In this document: in pieces, positions 1 through 8,532 of the stretch | How positions within the stretch are numbered: the first letter of the stretch is position 1 | Layout: every line of letters starts with the position of its first letter | From: Nostoc sp. UHCC 0870 | GTDB lineage: Bacteria; Cyanobacteriota; Cyanobacteriia; Cyanobacteriales; Nostocaceae | Length of the DNA stretch: 64,000 nucleotides | Assembly (NCBI RefSeq): GCF_022063185.1 | Contig: NZ_CP091913.1 | Location: 946,501 to 1,010,500, forward strand | Direction: 5' to 3' | Notes under the pieces: model-generated | What the model was told of the DNA's origin: nothing | The model's database searches: none | Seen by the model: only the letters and a program-made list of their open reading frames with translations | Translations under genes and position numbers: made by a program

Positions 1-69
1 TTGGATTTTATGCGAACCTGCTGCACCACCAGAGAGGACGGGACTATTGCTGGGTTCAACTGCGATCGC
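1..69. repeat. Partial duplicate of an internal cysK segment
   Basis: These 69 bases match 2064-2132, inside the cysK gene of this window, in the same orientation with one difference (position 31 against 2094). The match stops exactly at the end of a HIP1-like GCGATCGC site; after it the two sequences have nothing in common. The copy may extend leftward beyond the window. It is too short to be functional and reads as a gene fragment left by a duplication or recombination event. Confidence 0.9.
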
Positions 70-299
70 CCTCTAACCGAAGGAAACACCGCTAAATTGA
101 AAATTTAGCGGGGGCTTGAAACCCACATAATTACCAATTACCAATTTGCTCAAGGTTGTAATCATTAGGAAATGAGGGTGCAGAATGTTGATTAATTAAG
201 GCAGTGTGAGTTCATTTTACCAAGGAGCGATCGCTCCTTGGTAAAGAGAGTTAGTAGTTGAGAGTAGAGTGGATTAATTTATCAGTAAGCACAGTAATT

Positions 300-869
300 T
301 CATAAATTTGCACACTGATCTTCTTTACTACCTTGGACAATATTCCTACCACCAATTGGCTTAGGAGCATTTTCCTTACACTGCAAATTACCATTAATGC
401 GATTTTCTCGAATTGTCACCCCTCCAGTATTTTGAACAGCTTGTAAATTTCCGCCAATCTGGTTTTGATTAGCAACTATTTGTCCTGAATTTGACTCAAA
501 CTGCACATCTCCAGTGATGCGTGTACTCACCACACGAGCAGCACTACCTTGCTTGACTTGGATGCTTCCACCCACGGTAGCACTAGAATTTACTTCCACT
601 AGTTTTGCTCCCTCTGCTTGAATATTGCCATTTACTTTTACACCTATGGCCTTGAGGGTTGCTCTGCGTTCAACAACAATATTTCCTTTAACAGTGGTTT
701 TACTGAGAGTGCAAGTTTTACCTTGAGGTACTTTTACATTATCAACGGTGATTGCACCTAAGTTTCCTTGGCAAATAATCTCTTCAGCGATCGCAATGTG
801 AGGGAACATTAGACTCGTGCTGAGTCCGATCAATGTCATTGAAACACCCGAAATTGCCTTTAGCATCAT
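300..869 (-). CDS. Secreted repeat protein, probable beta-helix-like fold
   Basis: About 189 residues. The N-terminus has a hydrophobic segment ending in an AIAEE-like stretch, which resembles a Sec signal peptide. The mature part is a series of short repeats of the type xGNIxxxG / GGxIQV / GDVQF / GGNLQA / GNLQC, as in polymer-forming or right-handed beta-helix proteins, with Cys residues near both ends. I chose the ATG at 869 (a second ATG follows at 866) because the longer frame starts at a TTG at 899 and would put ten extra residues before the signal peptide. No enzyme motif is visible. The likely site is periplasm or cell surface; function unknown. Confidence 0.7.
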   Translation of the reverse strand: MMLKAISGVSMTLIGLSTSLMFPHIAIAEEIICQGNLGAITVDNVKVPQGKTCTLSKTTVKGNIVVERRATLKAIGVKVNGNIQAEGAKLVEVNSSATVGGSIQVKQGSAARVVSTRITGDVQFESNSGQIVANQNQIGGNLQAVQNTGGVTIRENRINGNLQCKENAPKPIGGRNIVQGSKEDQCANL

Positions 870-930
870 GATAAAAGTTTCTGCGACAACAGTTATCAAT
901 GTCGCATTGACACATGAGAAATACTTAAAT

Positions 931-956
931 AATTGATGAGAAAAAACTCATCAATT
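931..956. promoter_or_regulatory. Perfect 10-bp hairpin upstream of the secreted protein gene
   Basis: AATTGATGAG at 931-940 and CTCATCAATT at 947-956 form a perfect 10-bp inverted repeat with a six-base A loop, about 60 bases upstream of the leftward gene that starts at 869. It could be a terminator for sequences further right, an mRNA leader structure or an operator. No clear T-run follows on either strand, so its role is open. Confidence 0.45.
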
Positions 957-1054
957 ACAGTCAGACAATTGAAAAATTTTTACCCATCCCCATTAGACAT
1001 CTTGTAAAAATATTGTACAGATGTAGCAATACTACGTTTCTACTAGAATTATTA

Positions 1055-1583
1055 CTAAACGTGATACCCTGTAATTACTATTTGCTTGTCTGGAGAGTAT
1101 ATCGACTCTACCCTAGGGAATTGATTGTGAATCCACCAGACTTTTACTCTGTTACCTTTAGCTGGCGCGCTCCCAGATTTAGAATATCCTGCACCAACCA
1201 TTAATAATTCAAATGTACTGGCATCCAGTATTGTACTAGTGAAGTTTGGTAAACCCTGTATCTGGTGTTTGTTTAGGGTCATAACTACCCTGGTAAGTCG
1301 TTAGTATTTTATATCCTGGTAATACTAAAGCGAAACCAGCAGAGCTATGAATTTCTCCTGGATATCTATAAGGTTCATCATCTGGTATGTCACCACCAAG
1401 ACGCAGAGTAAAACCTCCGAACCATAGATACAAGCCAGGTATCAGCAAATCCATGCTATGAGCTATTGCTCTCATTCTCTCCTTAGTAGAAGAATTTGAA
1501 GATAAAACTTCTTTTGAAGACGACCAGAACTTTGTGACAAATGACATGGGTCTAAATTCCCTTTCCAGGGAGAAAGCAATCAA
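1055..1583 (-). pseudogene. Probable frameshifted hypothetical gene
   Basis: Two overlapping leftward frames look like halves of one protein. The first runs 1583-1236 and ends in ...KQTPDTGFTKLH; the second covers 1282-1055 and contains ...GLPNFTSTILDASTFELL and ends ITGYHV. Joining them near the ACAGGGTTT stretch around 1253 would give a continuous protein of about 175 residues, so a single-base indel is the simplest explanation. I do not recognise the family; the first half has a GLYLWFGGFTLRLGG stretch. It could also be two unrelated short frames. It lies between the secreted protein gene and cysK, on the same strand. Confidence 0.45.
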
Positions 1584-1735
1584 AAATCGCTTGGATTTGA
1601 TATGTGTGAATCACAATTGATGCACCTATCCCTACACATTCTATTGTGACTCACAAAAAATAACAAGTTAAAGGGATACAGTGAGACAAGTGAGAAATTT
1701 TTACGCAGTTTCCAGCTTTTCAATTTTGGATTTGC

Positions 1736-1782
1736 AATTTTGGATTTTAGATTATTCAATCCAAAATCCAAAATCTAAAATT
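1736..1782 (-). terminator. AT-rich inverted repeat downstream of cysK
   Basis: AATTTTGGATT is followed by AATCCAAAATCC, making an AT-rich hairpin directly after the cysK stop codon (1791, leftward). The unit ccaaaatc is itself tandemly repeated here, as is common in Nostoc intergenic regions. It may end cysK transcription or be only a short repeat cluster. Confidence 0.35.
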
Positions 1783-1790
1783 CCCACTCT

Positions 1791-2735
1791 CTAATCAATC
1801 GTCAACCCCTGAAACATAGCTGTACTCAGATAGCGTTCACCAAAGGAAGGCTGAATCATCACGATTAATTTCCCCTGGTTCTCTGGACGTTTACCTACCT
1901 GAATAGCTGCACACAAAGCCGCACCGGAGGATATACCAGAGAGTAAGCCTTCTTCTTTGGCTAACCGCCGTCCATAACTCATGGCTTGATCGTCGCTAAC
2001 TCTAATCACTTCATCAATTAGTTCCAGACGGAGGACATCGGGAACAAAGCCTGCGCCAATACCTTGGATTTTATGCGAACCTGCTGCACCACCGGAGAGG
2101 ACGGGACTATTGCTGGGTTCAACTGCGATCGCTTGAAAACTCGGTTTACGTTGCTTAAGCACTTCTGCAATCCCAGTGATCGTTCCACCAGTCCCTACCC
2201 CTGCAATTAAAATATCTACCTCACCGTCTGTATCTGTCCAAATTTCTTCGGCGGTGGTTTCTCGATGAATTTTGGGGTTAGCTGGGTTACGGAACTGTTG
2301 CGGTATATAAGCATTAGGAGTGTTAGCTACAATTTCTTCAGCTTTGCGAATTGCTCCCCGCATACCCTCAGCCCCTGGTGTTAATTCTAAAGTTGCACCA
2401 TAGGCTTTGAGCATTGCTCGTCTTTCTTGACTCATGGTTTCTGGCATAGTCAAAATTAACTGATAGCCACGAGCTGCTGCTACCATTGCCAAAGCAATTC
2501 CTGTATTACCAGAAGTAGGCTCAACTAAAATAGTTTTTCCCGGCTCAATTAAACCTTCTGCTTCTGCGGAAAGAATCATACTTACCCCAATCCGGTCTTT
2601 CACAGAAGCAGCTGGATTCATGCTTTCTAATTTGACAATTATTCTGGCAACTACCCCTTCCGATTGAGGAATTTTATTTAGTTGAACTAAAGGAGTTTTA
2701 CCAATCAGTTCTGTGACATCTTTAGCAATTCGCAT
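1791..2735 (-). CDS. cysK: Cysteine synthase (O-acetylserine sulfhydrylase)
   Basis: 314 residues, the normal length for the family. It makes L-cysteine from O-acetylserine and sulfide using PLP in the cytoplasm. Family motifs are in order: IGKTPLVQL near residue 11, the PLP-binding lysine in [11 protein letters not shown] near 46, [10 protein letters not shown] near 75, the phosphate-binding [10 protein letters not shown] loop near 180, and the C-terminal SSGAA motif near 268. The ATG start at 2735 gives the usual N-terminus. It appears to be a single-gene unit with about 960 bases of gene-free DNA upstream. A 69-base piece of this gene is duplicated at the left edge of the window. Confidence 0.93.
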   Translation of the reverse strand: MRIAKDVTELIGKTPLVQLNKIPQSEGVVARIIVKLESMNPAASVKDRIGVSMILSAEAEGLIEPGKTILVEPTSGNTGIALAMVAAARGYQLILTMPETMSQERRAMLKAYGATLELTPGAEGMRGAIRKAEEIVANTPNAYIPQQFRNPANPKIHRETTAEEIWTDTDGEVDILIAGVGTGGTITGIAEVLKQRKPSFQAIAVEPSNSPVLSGGAAGSHKIQGIGAGFVPDVLRLELIDEVIRVSDDQAMSYGRRLAKEEGLLSGISSGAALCAAIQVGKRPENQGKLIVMIQPSFGERYLSTAMFQGLTID

Positions 2736-3695
2736 AAATTTACTCCTAAAAATCTTACATTTACAGGTCTGTACTTATAATTTTTAGTTTATAACAATGA
2801 GTTTAAATACCTTGATTTTACTAATAGGCGTATGTGTGAGTATGAGTCATGTAATCTCACTTAAGCACAAAATTTGTGAGCAAAAAGCAATTTGATGACA
2901 TTTTTGCAGCGATTTATATTGCCATAAGCTTCCTAGTGGAACTTTCTTTATCAAGCTAATGTCCAATAACCAATAACTCTAGAAATTACTGTTTATTTGA
3001 GCAGCATTTTCAATTCATTACGCCCAATTGCTTAATTAATAAGAGAAACATGACTCATTTATAAAAAATTAATAGTTTTTTTTGAGTTATTTGTATATAC
3101 TCACCAATAAATAGAATTTGCTTGAGTACAACTTTTTGGCATCAACTACTCAAGCAAAATCAGCCTGAGATATCCGCCCAATGAGGTTTTAGTCTGATTT
3201 GATAAATACTAGAACCCCATCTGATTAATGCTAGTACCCCGCCCCAAAAATACTAGCACCCCTACCCCAAATTATTTTTATAACCCTTAATATCTCAAGG
3301 TTTTAGACTTTGAGTACAAACTTAATAACTTTAATAATCTTAATCTGACACCCTGAAACCATAGGCGAGAAGAGCAACTGATATAAAACGTATAGGATTT
3401 ACGCAGAGATTCCCCTCTACCCCCCGAAATTCAATGGGTTAAACCAGCGAACTAGGGGGGACTTCTTAATCATTAAAAAGTGATTTTTGAACAGTTATCT
3501 GTAAAAGTATCTATTTCCGATAATAAGAATACTTTTTTGTTGAATTTCCTTTCATTCACAGCGTAAATTTATTATTTTTCTGTATCATTAGCTCCTTTAT
3601 TATCCAAATTATATCTCAGTTTTTTCACTCTTCATGTATGGAATTATTACGATATTTAATTTGGTGGTGCTGAGTACATAGCAAGGGGAGCAAAG
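2736..3695. other. Gene-free 960-bp region
   Basis: No convincing coding frame. The right part holds three copies of a TRCTAGNACCCC motif spaced exactly 22 bp apart (listed separately) and, near 3410-3465, a C-rich stretch followed by a G-rich stretch (CTACCCCCC ... CTAGGGGGG) that could pair. The rest is AT-rich. The region presumably carries the cysK promoter and the promoter of the gene starting at 3696. Confidence 0.6.
3207..3262. repeat. Three phased 12-bp repeats, 22-bp period
   Basis: TACTAGAACCCC (3207-3218), TGCTAGTACCCC (3229-3240) and TACTAGCACCCC (3251-3262) share the pattern TRCTAGNACCCC and are each 22 bp apart. A TCTGATT stretch also precedes the first two. This spacing is about two turns of DNA, as expected for iterated protein-binding sites, although the repeats could also be a decayed tandem duplication. 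Confidence 0.6.
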
Positions 3696-4115
3696 ATGAA
3701 ATCTAAACTGCTCAATGTTCTCACTGTTTGTCTAGTTGCTTTAGTGGTAATATCTCCTGGGCTAATAGTGTTGAGTTTAGTTTGGGAAAAACACACAGAG
3801 TTCGTTAGAACACAGAAATTAGTCCCAGATGTTAATAAAATTAGTCCAACGAATAATCAAGTAATAACTAGTAACAAATCATCTCCATCTCAAATTGTTA
3901 CTCCATTACCTGCTCATCAAGGTGTAAATCAAGTGGTAACTATTGCTGAGAGTTACAAGCTTGCTATTATCATCCAATGGTTTATTGTATTAATTCCTAT
4001 TTTTATTGGCTTAGGAATTATTATTCATGACCGTTATCTTGTTCATCGGGCTGCAATGTTAAAAGAACAAGTAGAAATGTTAGAAAGACTTTGGCAGCAA
4101 AGTATAGAACAATAG
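3696..4115 (+). CDS. Small two-TM membrane protein, unknown function
   Basis: 139 residues with a hydrophobic segment at about 8-28 (LLNVLTVCLVALVVISPGL), a polar linker rich in Ser, Thr and Asn, a second hydrophobic segment at about 88-110 (LAIIIQWFIVLIPIFIGLGI) and a charged C-terminal helix with a short coiled-coil look (LKEQVEMLERLWQQS). The start follows a good ribosome-binding site (AAGGGGAG, 3684-3691). It is the first gene of a small rightward set (3696-4808) that ends at a clear terminator. I do not recognise the family. Confidence 0.65.
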   Translation: MKSKLLNVLTVCLVALVVISPGLIVLSLVWEKHTEFVRTQKLVPDVNKISPTNNQVITSNKSSPSQIVTPLPAHQGVNQVVTIAESYKLAIIIQWFIVLIPIFIGLGIIIHDRYLVHRAAMLKEQVEMLERLWQQSIEQ

Positions 4116-4203
4116 ATTTGAGGAATCAATGGTCAGTATTTATTTTTAAATTCTGACTTATCCCTAAGAATTAATCGTCAACATAATCATTCAAAAAAGC
4201 ACT

Positions 4204-4494
4204 ATGAAAGAAGTCAAAGAAGAACGCCAAACATTATATTTTAATTTAATTGATGAATTGCTACAATGTCCTAATGGGCAAGAGCCAGAAATTTTAGAAG
4301 CCAATAAAGAATTAATTGATGCTAATTTTGTAGAAACAATTGTACAAGTAGCGACTACATTTGCCCATCAAGGTAATCAAGATGGGTCAAAGTTTCTCTT
4401 TTTTCTAGCTCGTGAGTTAGCAAAATATTTAGGTTTATATCCTGAGTTACAACAAACTGAAAATACTAATACTGAAGCTGCAAATAAGGAGTAA
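4204..4494 (+). CDS. Small protein resembling the N-terminal region of cyanobacterial TPR/CHAT proteins
   Basis: 96 residues. The stretch LLQCPNGQEPEILEANKELID followed by FVETIVQVATTFAHQGNQDG resembles the helical region that precedes TPR or CHAT domains in many cyanobacterial proteins, from memory of that family. Here it stands alone with no TPR or CHAT part. It ends two bases before the next gene, so the two are almost certainly co-transcribed. No catalytic residues are evident; a protein-interaction role is a guess. Confidence 0.6.
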   Translation: MKEVKEERQTLYFNLIDELLQCPNGQEPEILEANKELIDANFVETIVQVATTFAHQGNQDGSKFLFFLARELAKYLGLYPELQQTENTNTEAANKE

Positions 4495-4496
4495 TC

Positions 4497-4808
4497 ATGC
4501 TACTTACTGCAACTGATGCTGGACATATAGCATTAGAGTTTCTGTTGGCAGACTGGAATATTTCAGTAGATTATAGAGATTGGTTTACCATCTTAAATTC
4601 TCGCTTAGTAGGTGAGAGTTGGTATATTGTAGAATTGGGTGTAGCTGGCTTTCCTGATAGGTGGTACGTTCAAGTATATGATACGGGAGAATGTGACCCA
4701 AACTATACGTTTAAGTCGCCTATTAGTAGCTCTGAGGGATTTGTAGACTTAGGCAATTTACCTGAGATTATAGCTGAAGTATTATTTGCAGAGCGAAAAT
4801 CTAGATAA
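4497..4808 (+). CDS. Hypothetical small protein
   Basis: 103 residues beginning MLLTATDAGHIALEFLLADW. It has an AAGGAG ribosome-binding site overlapping the end of the previous gene (stop TAA at 4492-4494, ATG at 4497). The composition suggests a compact alpha/beta protein with several Trp and Tyr residues (SWYIVELGVAGFPDRWYVQVYD). No membrane segment, signal peptide or known motif is seen. It is the last gene before the terminator at 4852. Confidence 0.6.
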   Translation: MLLTATDAGHIALEFLLADWNISVDYRDWFTILNSRLVGESWYIVELGVAGFPDRWYVQVYDTGECDPNYTFKSPISSSEGFVDLGNLPEIIAEVLFAERKSR

Positions 4809-4851
4809 GAACATTCAGGCTAAAAATTAAGCTGATTCAGTTGAAATTATT

Positions 4852-4886
4852 TGAGGTGTCACTTCTAAAAAGTACACCTCATTTTT
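4852..4886 (+). terminator. Rho-independent terminator
   Basis: TGAGGTGT (4852-4859) pairs with ACACCTCA (4874-4881) and is followed at once by TTTTT. It lies about 45 bases after the stop codon at 4808 and should end the 3696-4808 operon. Confidence 0.8.
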
Positions 4887-4969
4887 GATTTATATCTAAA
4901 TTTTATTCCAAATAAATTTATTATTTTGTCATGATTAAATAACAAATATATGTTATATTGAGTAGAGTG

Positions 4970-5332
4970 ATGGACGCTACAGAAATATCAATTCCAATGA
5001 TTACGGAAGATATATTAGCTAAAGAATTCATAAGAGTCGTCACTCAATATTATCCAAAAGTTGGGGAATTATTAGACGGGTGTCATGTGAAAGTCATCAC
5101 CTGTTTTTGGGGACGGCCTGCCAGACGCTTGCAATATATAGGCATTTATTGTTCTGATGATATGCTTCCTCATGTGCAAGCTCACAAAGAAATACTGCGG
5201 GAATTAGCAGAAAATATGGGATTAGTGCAAGTAGTCTGCATGAATGCCAAGCGATTATTGCGAGATCCTTTATCGAAGCTTAAAGATAATGATCCACGTC
5301 TATGGTTGGAGTTACATATGGTAGAAAAATAG
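4970..5332 (+). CDS. Hypothetical protein
   Basis: About 120 residues starting MDATEISIPMITEDILAKEF. I prefer the ATG at 4970 over an upstream TTG (4958) or GTG (4967), though no strong ribosome-binding site is visible. The protein contains two Cys residues near the middle (KVITCFWGR and GIYCSDDM) and a basic region RPARRLQ. No known motif is recognised. It sits after a terminator and so likely has its own promoter. Confidence 0.5.
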   Translation: MDATEISIPMITEDILAKEFIRVVTQYYPKVGELLDGCHVKVITCFWGRPARRLQYIGIYCSDDMLPHVQAHKEILRELAENMGLVQVVCMNAKRLLRDPLSKLKDNDPRLWLELHMVEK

Positions 5333-5530
5333 TCAGATTATGTAAAAGTCAAAAAAATTAAGACTACTTGATTGAAAACTCAATCATTGGGGATGTAGTC
5401 ATCTGTCGGGACAAAATCAAAAAATTCCAGGACGAATTAAATCTAGGTACATTGGCGTTCAAACCTACTTCATTCAATCTAGCCAAGAATCAAGAGAGTT
5501 TGTTGCGCTACAACCAAAAGGTTAGAAATT

Positions 5531-5902
5531 ATGTCTAAAATCAACCAGCTTCCTCCCGATGATTTACCCCCAACTGGGGTGACAAAAGAGGATGGAATGC
5601 TGCATCTGGAACTAGAACAGTCTATTGGCAGATGCTTTTATCTAGCTTGCGATCGCATTACCCAAGCATTATTATCTAATTGCCAGTGGTATCTCACCAA
5701 AAAAGACACGATGATCATGCTAGTGATTGACTGTCCTGATATAGTCTCTTACTGGCACATTGTCAGCAATATTCCGCAGCTAGGCAATAGACTCGAAAGA
5801 TTTACTAATAATGCCAAAATTCGCGTTTACCCCCCTTTTGGTAAAGGCGACCCCTTGGAAATTAGTGTCAATGAAATTTCAGCTTACCGAGATTGGCTAT
5901 AG
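5531..5902 (+). CDS. Hypothetical protein
   Basis: 123 residues with a polar, proline-rich N-terminus (PPDDLPPTG) and a globular part containing CFYLACDRITQALLSNCQWYL and a hydrophobic strand MIMLVIDCPD. Cytoplasmic by appearance. I do not recognise the family. It is followed by a MITE that separates it from the convergent hyp operon. Confidence 0.5.
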   Translation: MSKINQLPPDDLPPTGVTKEDGMLHLELEQSIGRCFYLACDRITQALLSNCQWYLTKKDTMIMLVIDCPDIVSYWHIVSNIPQLGNRLERFTNNAKIRVYPPFGKGDPLEISVNEISAYRDWL

Positions 5903-5940
5903 AGTGCTAGGCAATCTTTTTAGGATAATTGCAATTTTAT

Positions 5941-6064
5941 AGGACTTACGCAACTGGCACATTTGGCACGTAGGGCGTGTGACGCTGCAAGCCCTCTTTA
6001 AACGTAGTCATGAAACTTATAGCGTCACGCACCAACCATCGATTGTGACACTTGCGTAAGTCCT
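5941..6064. mobile_element. MITE, family A copy 1 (124 bp)
   Basis: Terminal inverted repeats AGGACTTACGCAA (5941-5953) and TTGCGTAAGTCCT (6052-6064) flank a short non-coding core. A second copy in the opposite orientation lies at 48947-49112 and shares both ends, including the inner stretches GTGTCACAATCGATG and CAACTGGCA. No transposase is encoded, so the element must be moved in trans. It lies between the convergent genes ending at 5902 and 6084. Confidence 0.85.
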
Positions 6065-6083
6065 GTTTTATTGCAAACAACAA

Positions 6084-6941
6084 TCAAGCATTAATGAAAT
6101 TTGAATAATTTATTACCTTTTCTGTTAGCCATTTATACCAAGTATCTAAGCCTGCACCTGTGGTTGCAGACACCTGAAAAATTTGCATATTCGGATTAAC
6201 CTGTTGTGCGTATTCTATACAACGCTGCACATCGAATTGTACATAGGGTAACAAGTCAATTTTGGTGATAATCATAATCTCACTGGCGCGGAACATATGG
6301 GGGTATTTAATTGGCTTATCTTCCCCTTCTGTAACCGAAAGAATGACTACTTTCGCCTGTTCTCCCAAATCAAATAAAGCTGGACAAACTAAATTACCCA
6401 CATTCTCAATCATCAAAACTGAGTTGAGGGGGGGGTTTAGTTGTTGCAAACCTCTATCTATCATCGAAGCATCTAAATGACAGCCTGTACCTGTGTTAAT
6501 TTGCACAACTTTACAGCCTGTCTCTTTAATTTTCTGAGCATCATTAATTGTTTCTTGGTCGCCTTCGATGACAGTTATAGGTAATTGATGTTTTAAATCG
6601 TTGATAGTGCGAGTTAAAAGAGTTGTCTTACCCGCACCGGGGGAACTCATTAAGTTTAATGCGAGAATATTACGACCTTTAAACCAGCCGCGATTTTGGG
6701 CTGCTAGGAGGTTATTTTTTCCTAAAATCTCTTGTTCTAAAGATATAGTTGTACCATGAATTTTGGCGTGAATTTGTGGTGCTTCATGGTTATGATTTTG
6801 GTCGTGATTGTGGGAATGTTTAATCACAGTACCATCTGGTAAGGTGTGGGTATGATGATGGTGATTATGTTCCATTTCACCTGTTTCTAAATTAGTTATT
6901 TTGCCGTCAGCATCATCAGAACAACCGCAGGTTACACACAT
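6084..6941 (-). CDS. hypB: Hydrogenase nickel-incorporation GTPase HypB
   Basis: 285 residues. HypB delivers nickel to the [NiFe]-hydrogenase large subunit with HypA, driven by GTP hydrolysis. The N-terminus has the MCVTCGC cysteine motif, then a His-rich nickel-storage stretch (HNHHHHTHTLP and HSHNHDQNHNHE, about residues 25-55). The G domain has a P-loop SSPGAGKTTLL near 100, then a metal-binding region with Cys and His (GTGCHLD), and the guanine-specificity motif ITKIDLL. A GAGGAAGT ribosome-binding site precedes the ATG, and the gene overlaps hypA by 10 bases. It is the last gene of the hyp operon. Confidence 0.95.
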   Translation of the reverse strand: MCVTCGCSDDADGKITNLETGEMEHNHHHHTHTLPDGTVIKHSHNHDQNHNHEAPQIHAKIHGTTISLEQEILGKNNLLAAQNRGWFKGRNILALNLMSSPGAGKTTLLTRTINDLKHQLPITVIEGDQETINDAQKIKETGCKVVQINTGTGCHLDASMIDRGLQQLNPPLNSVLMIENVGNLVCPALFDLGEQAKVVILSVTEGEDKPIKYPHMFRASEIMIITKIDLLPYVQFDVQRCIEYAQQVNPNMQIFQVSATTGAGLDTWYKWLTEKVINYSNFINA

Positions 6942-7273
6942 ACTTCCTCAATTTCTATCTCTTTAATTTTTAGTTCTTCCCCAGTGATTAAATCTAAGTG
7001 AACGCTACCACATTTACAGATACCAAATGGTTTTTCTAGAGCAATTTCTGCACCACATTGACGACATTTAGCTAAACCAGGAATTTCAATAATTTCTAAT
7101 GTTGCACCTGCCAAAACTGTACCTTGGGTACAAATATCAAAACAAAATTTGATAGCATCAGGCATAATAGCGGAAAGTTTGCCAATCTCTAATGAAACTC
7201 GGCTTACTTTTGAGCCTTGAGCATATTCATTAACGATCGCAATAATATTTTGAGTAATTCCTAGTTCGTGCAT
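6932..7273 (-). CDS. hypA: Hydrogenase maturation nickel metallochaperone HypA
   Basis: 113 residues from the MHELGIT start at 7273, which is the family's conserved N-terminus (His2 is the nickel ligand); ten extra in-frame residues upstream are not used. A zinc site is formed by CRQCG and CKCG near residues 73-93. HypA works with HypB to insert nickel. It overlaps hypB at its 3' end and starts just before the end of hypE, so translation is likely coupled. Confidence 0.95.
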   Translation of the reverse strand: MHELGITQNIIAIVNEYAQGSKVSRVSLEIGKLSAIMPDAIKFCFDICTQGTVLAGATLEIIEIPGLAKCRQCGAEIALEKPFGICKCGSVHLDLITGEELKIKEIEIEEVCV

Positions 7274-7296
7274 GACATGAAATGCTCTACTTATTA

Positions 7297-8400
7297 TCAA
7301 CAAATTCTTGGTAATTGATCGCCAACTAGCATATCAACAATTCTTTCTGTACCAAAGGCAGTTTTTAATAAAACTACTCCTGCGGGTGAATCAATAACCT
7401 CCCCAATAATAGACGCATCTTTACCAAATGGGTGAGATTTCATTGCTGATAAAACTGTTTCGGCTTTCTCTCTCTTCACCGCTAATACTAATTTGCCTTC
7501 ATTAGCTAAATATAAGGGGTCTAATCCCAAAATTTCACACATTCCTTTGACTTCTTCACGTACAGGGATAGATTCTTCATTGATGCGTATCCCTACATTA
7601 GAAGTCATGGCAAATTCATTTAAAACTGTTGCTAAACCTCCCCGTGTTGCATCCCGCATAGTGTGAACTTCAGGACAAACATTGAGGATAGTTGCTACTA
7701 ATTCATGTAATGGCTGACAATCACTTTCTATGTTAGTCTCTAATGCTAATTCTCCACGGGCAATTAAAATTGCTGCGCCATGATTTCCTAATTCTCCATT
7801 TATAATTATGACATCGCCGGGTTGAATATTGTGGGCGGAAATATTAACCCCTGTGGGGATAATGCCAATACCAGTAGTGTTAATAAATATTTTGTCAGCC
7901 GCGCCACGATGAACAACTTTTGTGTCACCGGTGACGATTTGCACGCCTGCTTTTTGGGCAGATGTTTTCATACTGGTGACGACGCGCCGGAGGGTTTCTA
8001 TTGGTAATCCTTCTTCTAGAATTACACTACAGGTTAAATATAAGGGTTTAGCACCACTGACGGCTAAGTCATTAATTGTACCGTTTATTGCTAGTTCTCC
8101 GATATCGCTACCAGGAAAAAATAAGGGGTCTACGACATAGGAATCTGTGGTAAAAGCGAGTCTATCTCCTTGTTTTAAAAGACTAGATAAATTAAAGCTA
8201 GCTTGGTCTTCTAATTGGGAAAGAATGGGATTATCAAAACTACTGACAAAAATATCATCTATTAAGTCGCGCATGGCTTTTCCGCCGCTACCATGTGCGA
8301 GAGTGATGTGAGTATCTCTTACTTTAGCTGGGCGACGGCGAGCTTGTTCGATTTTTTGAAATAGGGGATTTGGTGTTAATTTTGTTTTTGAAATATCCAT
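7297..8400 (-). CDS. hypE: Hydrogenase maturation protein HypE
   Basis: 367 residues. HypE dehydrates the carbamoyl group received from HypF into a cysteine-bound thiocyanate, the source of the cyanide ligands of the Fe centre. The diagnostic C-terminal PRIC motif with the modified terminal cysteine is present. The PurM-like ATP-binding fold is recognisable from LAHGSGGKAMRDLI near residue 33, FTTDSYVVDPLFFPG near 90 and TRGGLATVLNEFA near 250. It is followed closely by hypA. Upstream lies an STRR-rich spacer before the tautomerase gene. Confidence 0.95.
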   Translation of the reverse strand: MDISKTKLTPNPLFQKIEQARRRPAKVRDTHITLAHGSGGKAMRDLIDDIFVSSFDNPILSQLEDQASFNLSSLLKQGDRLAFTTDSYVVDPLFFPGSDIGELAINGTINDLAVSGAKPLYLTCSVILEEGLPIETLRRVVTSMKTSAQKAGVQIVTGDTKVVHRGAADKIFINTTGIGIIPTGVNISAHNIQPGDVIIINGELGNHGAAILIARGELALETNIESDCQPLHELVATILNVCPEVHTMRDATRGGLATVLNEFAMTSNVGIRINEESIPVREEVKGMCEILGLDPLYLANEGKLVLAVKREKAETVLSAMKSHPFGKDASIIGEVIDSPAGVVLLKTAFGTERIVDMLVGDQLPRIC

Positions 8401-8401
8401 T

Positions 8402-8462
8402 TTTAATAATTCGTAATTCGTAATTCGTAATTTGTAATTTGTAATTTTTAATTTGTAATTAA
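8402..8462. repeat. STRR heptamer cluster (attcgta / atttgta)
   Basis: Tandem copies of attcgta and the variant atttgta fill the spacer upstream of hypE. Such short tandemly repeated repetitive sequences are typical of heterocystous cyanobacteria. Confidence 0.8.
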
Positions 8463-8489
8463 GAAGTTTTGGTGATTAGTTTCATGTAA

Positions 8490-8518
8490 GGTGCGTTACG
8501 CTTTCGCTAACACACCCT
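8490..8518. repeat. Dispersed palindromic repeat (ggtgcgtta ... taacacacc)
   Basis: GGTGCGTTA and TAACACACC flank a short CGCTTTCGC core and form an imperfect hairpin. The same repeat family appears at 28437-28517 and, in part, near 36201-36227. Confidence 0.6.
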
Positions 8519-8532
8519 ACTATTTTTTAGTG

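Noticed and set aside
1013..1204. Short plus-strand frame opposite the frameshifted gene
   Set aside because: No ribosome-binding site and improbable composition; it is antisense to the better leftward frame.
3410..3465. Terminator or further MITE in the 960-bp gap
   Set aside because: The C-rich and G-rich stretches could pair but no clear terminal repeats or T-run frame them.
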